Shown piece by piece: positions 49,982 to 58,599 of a DNA stretch of 64,000 nucleotides; within the stretch, counting starts at the first letter, position 1; each line of letters starts with the position of its first letter. The position numbers and the translations under genes were made by a program. The stretch comes from Larix kaempferi. Its lineage: Eukaryota; Streptophyta; Pinopsida; Pinales; Pinaceae. Below the pieces are notes generated by a model. That model made no database searches and was not told the DNA's origin. It saw only the letters and a program-made list of their open reading frames with translations. Where the stretch lies: NCBI GenBank assembly GCA_027924585.1, contig BSBM01000602.1, positions 6,261,501 to 6,325,500 of the forward strand. Direction: 5' to 3'.

Positions 49982-52566
49982 ACACTCAGCCGTTAGCCCC
50001 CCAACAGGGAAACGTGCAACCACAACAAATAACTTATACGGCTCCGGACCAACCCATGTTTGATTCAGGAACCCACCACTTATTGATGATGTCCACCGCT
50101 GACGTCAATATCCAAACCCGTCGGAATCAATACGGACCGACTTCTGAAGCCCCCCCCGCCGAAAAGGATACTAATGCTAATCCCACTGATCAGACATTGC
50201 GTATACCTCAGGTTCCACTTGATGGCGCTTCTAAAGCACCTCGCTTCCCCCTTCGCCGAATCAACAACAACCCCAATGCACGGGCTGCGTCCAATTACAA
50301 CATTGTAGATGACTTAGCTCAATCTCCCGCAGCCATGTCTGCGTTAGAAGTCTTAAAAACCTGTCCTACTCAGCGCAAGACTTTACTTTCCGCCATTGGG
50401 GCGATTGACCCAAATGATTCGAACTTGATGACCTTTGATTTAGACCAATCTGAACCACGACTGCCTTCTACTATAGCAGTCCAAGTTTCCGTTTCTATTC
50501 GGAATCTTGTCATCCATCGATGTATCATCGATGAAGGTGCCTCCACATGTGTCATGTCCACTTTTGTCTGGCAAAAGTTGGGATCCCCTGCTCTCCAACA
50601 ATCCACCACTGCATTGCGGGCCTACGACGGCCGGTCAGCTCAACCTCAAGGTTTATTACCCAAGGTACCCGTCCAATTAGGTGGGAAGACTGTGCTCATC
50701 GACATAGAAGTCATTAACGCCCAGCTTGACTATAACCTTTTACTTGGCCGCAGTTACATGTACGCCATGAAAGCGGTCGCCTCCTCCGTCTTCCGCACCA
50801 TGATGTTCCCCCACGAGGGCCGCGTGGTCAAAATTGACCAACTCACCTACTATGATCCCAACGCCCCTGCAGCACCGGAGAATGTTCTCCCCATGATTGA
50901 ACAACCCGCTTCTAGTACAGTTACCTCCTTTGTGTCTTCTGTGGCACCCGGACTTTATTCGGATACACCCATGACCTCTACATTCCAGGCCATCCCACCA
51001 CCGTCACCGGAGACCCAAGTCGCAAACCTCTGTACTGTTTCGCAGAATACGCAAACATCCGGCGGTCAGCCACCATTGATCCCCAGTCACATTGGTGTCA
51101 CACCCATCCACACCATTCCCTTCCTATTTCCTCCTTCGGGTGTAGTAAGCGCCCTGGTTATGGCTACCCTTAGCCTACCCGGGCTAACATTGGGATTGCC
51201 CGTGTGGTATATTCCGCCTCCCGTTCGACTACCGACACCAGACGTCATCCTCCAACCGGTACAACCTATTGTTACCACAAATCAACCTCCTCCTGGCGTC
51301 GCGATCCCTTCGTCGGCAACGACACCTCCTCCTAACCTCAATATTCCTTCGTCGTCAATGAAACCTCCTCCGGGTCTCACGATTGCTTCGACGTCAAAGG
51401 ATCCCCCTCTCCTTGCTAAGCCCACTGGGGGCAGAGGTCCACAACCCTACACTGCTATACCACCTCCTAAGGTAGCCAAACCCCCACCGGTGTTTCGAGC
51501 TCCCCCCAAATGTTCATTATGCGATGAAATTGGCCATCCAACTCACCAATGCCCACATTTACCGGCACTCCAAGAGCATATGAATATGTTGGACGATGAC
51601 ATCGGCATCCCAGTAGTCAGATTAGAGCCACCTCTACAGCCTCGCGACAAATCACTGCGCACTAACCATCCTTGTGCTATATGCAGCGTTTACGGCCACT
51701 ACTCTCACCATTGCCCTGATCTACCTGACTATAGAGCAGCGTTGTATGAGTTAAACAATGCCGACTTAGAGATATCTCCTCCCCTTATCGAGGAGATTCA
51801 CCCTCCACCATCATCCTCGTCAGAAGAAGTCAATACGATATATATGATTTCGACAACCTTCAAACCAGAACCCCTCGATTTATGGTCTGATTACTTCAAT
51901 ACTGACGAGCAGATTTTGGAGACACTCACTGCACCCGACTACCCTTGGGATGATATGCATCATCGCTCGTACTTCCTACCGGAGACATCTACCTCCACCG
52001 CATCCGACCAGCTATCAGTCGAGTCGAAAGACTTCATACCCACTAAGGTCGATTGGTTAAAGGACCCCATCCCAGCACCAGATGCCTTTGAAGAAGGGAA
52101 CATGTCCAACATTTCCCCCACTATACAGATGGAGCCTCTTCCACTCTGCCATGTCGGTTTCGCTGATGGTGCAAGCCGTTGGTCTCCCAATCTCGCCTCC
52201 GCAGCTTGGGTAATATACTCCCCTTCACATGAGTTAATTCACATTGATGGAGTGTGTTTAGGTGCCGCCACCAATAATCAAGCTGAATACGATGCCGTGA
52301 CCGGTCTCCTAGCCGCTGCTCTCCAGATGAGCATACGTCACCTCAACGACTTCTTGGACTCACAGCTCCTAGTCTCCCAGCTCAACAACGATTACCAGGT
52401 ACGCGATCCCTGTCTGTTCAGAAAATTCCTGCGCACTAAACAAATGGTTAGACAGTTTGAATCCATTACATTCACACATGTCCCAAGACACCTCAATGGT
52501 GTAGCAGATAATATGGCCAACAGTGTCCTCGACTGGCACACCAATCACATCATGTCATATCCATAA
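49975..52566 (+). CDS. Protease-zinc knuckle-RNase H polyprotein of element G
   Basis: An 863-codon intact ORF. Residues ~160-290 are a retropepsin domain of the Tat type: IIDEGASTCVMS with catalytic Asp near residue 186, then PVQLGGKTVLIDIEV and LDYNLLLGRSYMYAMKA. Residues ~295-510 are a Pro/Ser/Thr-rich linker. Two CCHC knuckles follow: CSLCDEIGHPTHQC (from residue ~513) and CAICSVYGHYSHHC (from ~567). An acidic linker leads to RNase H at ~723-855 with FADGASR (Asp), NNQAEYDAV (Glu), FLDSQLLVSQL (Asp) and HLNGVADNMAN (Asp). Normally the knuckles belong to Gag, before the protease, and RT lies between protease and RNase H. Here RT and integrase are absent. The frame is uninterrupted, suggesting recent or continuing constraint. 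The start is the first codon of the open frame; a downstream ATG is possible. Confidence 0.9.
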   Translation: MVNTQPLAPQQGNVQPQQITYTAPDQPMFDSGTHHLLMMSTADVNIQTRRNQYGPTSEAPPAEKDTNANPTDQTLRIPQVPLDGASKAPRFPLRRINNNPNARAASNYNIVDDLAQSPAAMSALEVLKTCPTQRKTLLSAIGAIDPNDSNLMTFDLDQSEPRLPSTIAVQVSVSIRNLVIHRCIIDEGASTCVMSTFVWQKLGSPALQQSTTALRAYDGRSAQPQGLLPKVPVQLGGKTVLIDIEVINAQLDYNLLLGRSYMYAMKAVASSVFRTMMFPHEGRVVKIDQLTYYDPNAPAAPENVLPMIEQPASSTVTSFVSSVAPGLYSDTPMTSTFQAIPPPSPETQVANLCTVSQNTQTSGGQPPLIPSHIGVTPIHTIPFLFPPSGVVSALVMATLSLPGLTLGLPVWYIPPPVRLPTPDVILQPVQPIVTTNQPPPGVAIPSSATTPPPNLNIPSSSMKPPPGLTIASTSKDPPLLAKPTGGRGPQPYTAIPPPKVAKPPPVFRAPPKCSLCDEIGHPTHQCPHLPALQEHMNMLDDDIGIPVVRLEPPLQPRDKSLRTNHPCAICSVYGHYSHHCPDLPDYRAALYELNNADLEISPPLIEEIHPPPSSSSEEVNTIYMISTTFKPEPLDLWSDYFNTDEQILETLTAPDYPWDDMHHRSYFLPETSTSTASDQLSVESKDFIPTKVDWLKDPIPAPDAFEEGNMSNISPTIQMEPLPLCHVGFADGASRWSPNLASAAWVIYSPSHELIHIDGVCLGAATNNQAEYDAVTGLLAAALQMSIRHLNDFLDSQLLVSQLNNDYQVRDPCLFRKFLRTKQMVRQFESITFTHVPRHLNGVADNMANSVLDWHTNHIMSYP

Positions 52567-52569
52567 ACA

Positions 52570-52805
52570 AAAGTGCATCCATGTGCAGAACATGTGCCTC
52601 CATGGGCATATACAAAAACCAATATTGCATCCACGTGCATAACATGTGCCTCTACGGGCATAAAAACAACCAAAATAATGCATCCATGTGCATAACAAGT
52701 GCCTCCACGGGCATACATAAATCAATAAATACACTGCATCCACGTGCATAACATGTGCCTCCACGGGCATATAAAAAAGACAATGTGCATCCACGTGCAT
52801 ACACG
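52570..52805. repeat. ~53-bp tandem array after the RNase H ORF
   Basis: GCATCCAYGTGCATAACATG followed by GCCTCCACGGGCATA recurs with starts near 52575, 52627, 52680, 52736 and 52787 (51-56 bp apart), beginning right after the stop of the 863-codon ORF. Minus-strand frames through it are repetitive (CTWMH-type) and not taken as genes. Confidence 0.85.
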
Positions 52806-52958
52806 ACAATAGATCTAAAATATATATCCACATATATATACAAATCAGATAGTCTACATGTCATAAGTGCCCTCAGCACTCGATATACAAAAAATACATC
52901 TGTCATACAAAAAATGCTTCCCCATATGCTCATAAGCATTTGGGGGCAACAATGACGT

Positions 52959-54399
52959 CTACTCATCTGGATCCTGCGGATCCTCGGGCTCCTCCTCCGG
53001 CTCCTCCTCCGACTCCACCTCCGCCGGCCCAGCCGGGTCAGGACGACCCCGAACTCGCCGCTCTGCTGGCCCTGCTGGATCATCCCTCAAACGGATCCTC
53101 CCCTGAGCCGGCCCTGCCGGAGCATCTCCTCCACCACCCCCGTGCCTCGCCGCAAGCACCGCTGTCCTCAACAGGAGCGACTGCCACTCAGGTGGCGCAC
53201 CAAGACATCCCTGCAAAACATCCCGATCCAGATCCCTCCAACCATCCTCAGGGAACCTAGCTAGGATCCGGGCAAAGGTACGCCGGACACCATCTATGGC
53301 GTCACCATCAAGGCCAACCCCTCGCCCACGATCCGCATATCCTCCACCACGCGGAGGACGTACAGGTACTGGGGGACGAACGACCACCATCGCCCGCCCC
53401 TGCCGAGCCACATAGTCAGGTGGTGGCACTGGACCCACATCTGCACAAAGCAAGTAAACCATTAGACACTATATAACAAAATCATCATAAACCAAACAAC
53501 TATGATACATCATCAAATAAAACACAAAACATACCGTCCAAGCCCCAGGCCTGTCCTGGGGCACGAGGCATCTCCGCGTCACCTCTGTAATCCATGCCGG
53601 CGTAGGGATAGTCCTCGATCACCAGAGGCATCTGCTCCCACTGCTGAAAAAACTCCTCTGTGAAGTAGCCACGGATACCACCACCAGCACGGGGCATCAT
53701 CTGCCCCCACCTCATCATACGAGGCTCGCTCGGCAGACCAGCACGAACGGGTACATGTGGCCGCAAGGTCGGCACCCGCTCAAAGAAAAAACAGCATAAA
53801 AAAGAGGCGTAACAGAACTCACCTCCCTCTCTCACGGCCTTGTCCAGATCTCTCCGGACACCGGCCAAGAACATCTGAGCCCAAGCATAGTAAGTACCCC
53901 GTAGAACGGAGTCCACCATCATCGTCTGCCCCCCAGACATACGATGTGGTGCAGCAGCACCCAAAACCCTCAGAACACAGGCACCAACAGCCCGCATATC
54001 CCACTCACGTAGGAACTTCAGACTAATAGAGTTGTTTACCAAAACAGCGTCATCCCCACAGAAGGTCTGTAAAAGGTCCTCCATATCCACACCTGGAGGC
54101 AACCTCGGAGAAATATCACCCACCTCACCCAAGCGAGGCAAACCGGTCAAAAAATATACATCAGTGAGAGTAATCTCCAACCTCTCACCACCAATAACGA
54201 AGGCACCCTCTGCCGGCACCCACCACTGCACAAGCTTGTTCAGGAGTCTCCTCACTGAACGGATAGGAGCTATCTGAGCGAACTTCAAGAGTCCGCTCAT
54301 GGCTAGGGTCTGTCTCACCCCTCCATCATTCTCGATCCTCAACATAATCTCGGCATCAATCTCTCTCTCCCGCCATACGGACTGAGCCCTCCGCAACAT
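52959..54399 (-). CDS. Antisense plant-mobile-domain-like gene, two exons
   Basis: Exon 1 is 54399-53535 and exon 2 is 53440-52959, joined by a 94-bp intron with GTATG donor and TTTGTGCAG acceptor. The spliced frame is intact (1347 nt, 448 residues). Residues ~60-110 carry GERLEITLTDVYFLTGLP, the hallmark phrase of the plant mobile domain (PMD, aminotransferase-like) family. Residues ~140-215 are helical (LRVLGAAAPH, FCYASFLCCFFFERV). The C-terminus is Pro/Gly-rich, then strongly acidic (EEEPEEEPEDPQD). PMD proteins derive from, and ride on, plant transposons; some cellular ones act in silencing. The ATG at 54399 sits just after a TTCTTGGCAG acceptor-like site, so an upstream exon is possible. 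It lies antisense to the retrotransposon, as extra ORFs in the Tat lineage sometimes do. Confidence 0.75.
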
Positions 54400-54447
54400 C
54401 CTGCCAAGAAAACACAGAAATTTTTTAGCCCCAGCATAAAAATTTTA

Positions 54448-54730
54448 GAAAAATCCCATCGCGGCTTTTACACAAAAAGCCGCGATGCCCATCGCGGCTT
54501 TTCCACAAAAAGCCGCGATGACCATCGCGGGATCCATGAAAAAACCCGCGATGAACATCGCGAGTTTTGTCCAGACAGTCGCGATGAACATCGCGACTGT
54601 CACCCATGAACACGCGATGAACATCGCGGGTTCCGACCTCACAGTCGCGATGAACATCGCGACTGTGAGTCTTAAACCCGCGCGGTTCATCGCGGGTTCC
54701 ACCCCGAAACCCGCGCGGTTCCACGTTGGA
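54448..54730. repeat. 33-bp palindromic array 2 of element G
   Basis: Units start at 54481, 54514, 54547, 54580, 54613, 54646, 54679 and 54712, exactly 33 bp apart, with a partial unit before them. Most contain the inverted repeat CGCGATGNNCATCGCG (7-bp arms). The last ones switch to CGCGCGGTTCATCGCG, matching array 1 at 47955-48317 in the same orientation. A further hairpin, CCACGTTG-GAGAGT-CAACGTGG, sits at about 54720-54741. The array lies directly upstream of the antisense gene. Confidence 0.92.
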
Positions 54731-54841
54731 GAGTCAACGTGGAGTTTCGCGGCCTTCGGGGGCCCACCGCCAAATAAAAAAGACATAATTGACTAGGTTA
54801 AGGCGAATAGAGTTACCTGCAACTCGCTAAATCGAAAACCA

Positions 54842-57167
54842 ACGGTGAAATCTCCCGGAAATCGAGAAATAGCTCTGACTGCTCTATCAAACTCGCCCGT
54901 AACAATGACATGTCATATTGGGCCCCACGTCCTATTTATAGAAATTCCACAAATTTCAAACAACCATTACGGTGTCATACGAAGTCCATTTCTCAAACCG
55001 TTGGTACCGTTGGGATCAGCACAGCGAGAACTTCATAAAGGTTCCTTCCGTTTCCCATTTTTCATGGGGTCCTTTTTTGACCATTTTTTAGCCCCTCTCG
55101 TCGCCTCGGTTTGCGTGCCACATCGGCCGTTCTCCGTTTTCGATGTGTCTTATATCGCCGGATTCAGTTTTCCGCACTCGTGATGATGCTTGAGACCATT
55201 TCTCGCTCTCACCCTTAGATTTTCCGGGCATTTTTTCCACGCCCCCCCGTCGCCTCGGTTTGCGTGCCACATCGGCCGTTCTCCGTTTTCGATGTGTCTT
55301 ATATCGCCGGATTCAGTTTTCCGCGCTCTTAATGATGCTAGAGATCATTTCTCGCTCTCACCTTTAGATTTTCCGGGCATTTTTTCCACGCCCCCTCGTC
55401 ACCTCGGTTTGCGTGCCACATCGGTCGTTCTCCGTTTTCGACAATCCTTATGTCACCGGATCCAGTTTTCCGCACAGATGACGATGCTTGAGACCTTTTC
55501 TCACCTTCATCAATCCATTTTTGTTCGGTATAATTTTATCCCTTTTTCGGGCCGAGCAAACCCTTTGACGAAAAAGGCACTTAGGGAGTTTCTGTTAAGC
55601 TCTTTTCTGACTCCTAAAACAATGAAAAGATCGCCGAGCAATCTTGCTTCCTTTCATGCTCGCTAAACGTATCTGAAAGGGCGTCTACCTGGTATAAGTT
55701 TACCCCTTTTCCGGACCTCGTAGACTAATTACGAAAAAGGTATACTCTAGTCACATCGGCTAGAAGAGTTCTCCATCCGCATCATTTTATGCTTTTTTGG
55801 GCCTTGGAGACTAAACCACGAAAAAGAACACCAATAGAGTCCACTTACCGCTTTCAGACTCTCTAAACATGATAGCAACCATGAGCATGCGCCATCCTGG
55901 GCTCACAAAATCCACAAGACAGTACCATTTCAGAGCACACTTTTATCCCTTCTTGGAGCTCATTAAAAACTACGAAGAAGGAAGAAGGGTGCCTCTTGGC
56001 GCCACGACAGATCATATCTACTCACATAGCAGCTTCCCCATTCTGGTCGCCTTTGTTCAGAGTATTCTGCAGTATGTCACCCGGAAACTCCCTCGACAGC
56101 TACCATCAGCTTCACCCCCCCAGAGTCAGTACATACCCTTCAGTCCCTAAAAGATGATCCCCACACCTACAAGTCAGTTCCCTACGCTGCCAGGTCAACC
56201 ACGTCATCTTGCTCTGAACAAAGGAAGTTTGAGTCTACCCATTTTTGACCCAGTTATTTCCCATCCCCACAAGTATGTCAGTCCTACCAGCAGTACTACA
56301 TCACTTCAGTTTACACCTCGCGCTCCCAGCAAGGAAACATCATTGCCTTGTTAGTTGCTGGTCTCCCTCTGTCGACGACAACCACATTGATTCCAGAGGA
56401 TAGACCTAGAGGCCCCTGTGTCTTGGACTCATTACCATTTATGATGAGTGCCTACGAATCATTTCGAGAGAAATCCTCAGTACCTCTCCCAATGGTTGTT
56501 TCTCACATGCTCGACTTCAACACCTTGATCGCATCGTTGAGACTCGCACAGGGTATTGGTCCATTCAGTTATTAGTCGAAGACCCCGGATACCTCCTGAC
56601 TCCTCCACATTTGAGAGTCTTCCTATGGATAACACCAGTTACACTTTTTCTATAGATATCCGGGCTGCGCATGGCGACAGTATTCAGATTTACCCAGGTT
56701 CCATACTCCCTTGAGTATACAGTTACAATACTGCCTAGAGATGGCTCACAGTCATTGAGTCCATACAGATGTTGGACACCTTCAGTTTCAGCAGTTCAAC
56801 AGTTATTCCAGTGTATCAGTTATTGAGATCAGCCATGATCATGAGAATATCCCACAATCATGTCCCCTCTGGACCATTATGATGTACCAGTATATTTCTT
56901 TACGTATTAGATCCCCCTTCTTGGGACTAATTGTTTTGTATATGTCTTGATACGAGCATGGGAATGCCCGCCTCGTCCTTTATCAGAGATTATACCTCAT
57001 TCATATTGAGGCAATGTAATATTTTTTGTTTTTGCAGCTTCCAAGGGCCGTGGCTCCAGTCTCCAACCGGTCTCTTCTCTCCCCTAAAACCCAGAAAAAG
57101 GACAAAAGAACTATGATGTCTATCGGCCATACGATGAGCTCCTGCCCTCACACATCAGGGGGCAATC
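54842..57167 (+). other. 3' non-coding region of element G
   Basis: No intact or recognisable pol domain. Contains the 149-bp array (about 55070-55510) and several short open frames (for example 55190-55666 and 56154-56575) that lack motifs. It ends in the purine tract ATCAGGGGGCAATC before the 3' LTR. Confidence 0.6.
55070..55510. repeat. 149-bp tandem array
   Basis: Three copies anchored on TCGCCTCGGTTTGCGTGCC at 55101, 55250 and 55399 (149-bp steps). Each is followed by CATCGGYCGTTCTCCG, and ends TTTTCCGGGCATTTTTTCC where present. The third copy is the most diverged. Confidence 0.9.
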
Positions 57168-57892
57168 TGTTAACACCTAAAAAGTGCTCACTAGCTCATT
57201 CCCTTACTCACATGACCCATTTGTCCACTTTTCCACTATCTGAGCCTCTGAAACCAACAAAAGGTCACCAAAAGACCTTAGTACACCCCTTTTTCCATTA
57301 AAAAAGATTATTTTTCCAAGAAAATCATAAAAAACCCTCAAAAAGGGTCCAAATTCCCAAAAATATTAAAAAGGGAATTAAAATATTATTTTTATTCAAA
57401 AAAGGAAAAAGGAGGGAAAATTACCTAAACCATGTTGGTCAATACCATTGGTTTCCACAAAACCACAAATGGTATTCCTCACCACCAAAACCTATAAAAA
57501 GGTGGTAGGGGCTCCTCATTTCACATCCTTCCATTATCTCATCCTTATGCTGCTGAAATCTCCCCTGAGCACTTTTAGCCATTGAAGCAACCTTGGAGAA
57601 AGAGACCTATTGGAGTTTGGAGCTACTCATCTTGGGAGTTGCTCAACATCAACCTTCACCATTGAAGGTAATATCGCAAGCACTTGCTTGCCCCCCACTT
57701 TTCAATACAAAAATTATTTCTTATGTTTCTTGTTCTTGATTTTTGAAATATTTAAATTATTTGCTTAGATTCTTGCTTAGATCCATGAAAAGTATTGTTT
57801 ATTTAGTTTATTGTTTTTATTTCTATTGAAACTGCTACTACTAGTTAGTAGGTGCCCATAGCACTAAGCTTGGTTGCAAAACCGAGCCAACA
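57168..57892 (+). repeat. 3' LTR of element G
   Basis: TGTTAACACC start and GAGCCAACA end, preceded by a purine tract and followed by ATTCC (57893-57897). Nearly identical to 47035-47760. Confidence 0.95.
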
Positions 57893-58586
57893 ATTCCCTT
57901 TCAAAAACCCCGAGAATGAAATTTTTAGACCATCCATAGCCACACTCACATCATTCACTCCAGGTGCATTAGTCCTTGTCTACTTATAAATTTTCTTATG
58001 TCCACATGAGGGTCGACATGTTTTCTTCATTACCTTAATTTAATTAATTGATCACAATGAATTTCCAAAAAATAAGGCTTTGCACCACCAATGGGGGATT
58101 ATACCCCATCCTTATTCAATACTTCGTAGGCTTGTTAATAGTGCTTTGCTCTTCTACCGACGTACTACTTGCTTGTTATCTTTAACTTATCTATGGGACT
58201 TCGACACACAACTTGCTTCAACATATCGACCGTGTTCTCACTCAGACTTTCTGCATCTACTTCGACATGGGTAACACTGTGTTGACATTGCTATATATAC
58301 TTCTTCAAACTGGTTCAAGGTTTCACAACTTGCTTCGACATATCGAATGTGTGCTCACTCTGACTATCTACATCTTCTTTGACATAAGTATCACTGTGCA
58401 CTTCTGCTAGCAGCTGTTGCTGTGACTATTTGCATTTACTTCGACATATGTACCGCATTGTTATATATAAACTAGCTTCAAGAATTATCATATACCACCT
58501 CAACATTCAGTCCAATAATATTCCATATGACAACATTGATTTCAACAATCTTTCGTTTGACATCAATGACAACATTAAATCCAACA
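57893..58586 (-). repeat. 3' LTR of Copia E, inner (PPT-proximal) segment
   Basis: Resumes the Copia LTR after element G (the first five bases are the TSD copy). Contains repeated CTTCGACATAT-type units at about 58195-58460 and ends TTAAATCCAACA at 58586, next to the element's polypurine tract on the minus strand. Plus-strand frames here (58080-58410) are repeat by-products. Confidence 0.75.
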
Positions 58587-58599
58587 ATCTCCCCCTTTG
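58587..58599 (-). other. Polypurine tract of Copia E
   Basis: On the minus strand CAAAGGGGGAGAT immediately precedes the TGTTGG LTR start, the standard Copia arrangement. Confidence 0.8.

Larger units (their letters stand above)
47035..57892 (+). mobile_element. Chimeric Tat/Ogre-like LTR retrotransposon G, lacking RT and integrase
   Basis: LTRs 47035-47760 (726 bp) and 57168-57892 (725 bp) differ at about two substitutions and one A-run indel by eye. A perfect duplication ATTCC (47030-47034 and 57893-57897) flanks the element. The PBS starts TGGCGACTCCGC at 47766, and a purine tract precedes the 3' LTR. The interior holds a GC-rich 33-bp array, a small Arg/Ser-rich frame, an 863-codon ORF (protease, two CCHC knuckles, RNase H), a 53-bp array, an antisense two-exon gene, a second 33-bp array and a 149-bp array. 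Protease and RNase H resemble the Tat lineage of Ty3/Gypsy. No RT or integrase was found in any frame, so it must rely on a partner element. Confidence 0.93.

Noticed and set aside
50370-50609. Minus-strand frames inside 50370-52190
   Set aside because: Complements of the intact 863-codon ORF with no recognisable domain.
53757-54026. Plus-strand frame containing VQQHPKPSEH, also seen near 49950
   Set aside because: It is the complement of the antisense gene; the shared peptide only reflects the 35-bp DNA copy reported as a finding.
52959-54399. Antisense gene considered as an ordinary host gene
   Set aside because: It lies wholly between the two LTRs of one element with matching TSDs, so it moves with the retrotransposon.
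55190-55666. 158-codon frame considered as a gene
   Set aside because: It runs through the 149-bp tandem array, has no domain, and its internal repeats follow the DNA repeat.
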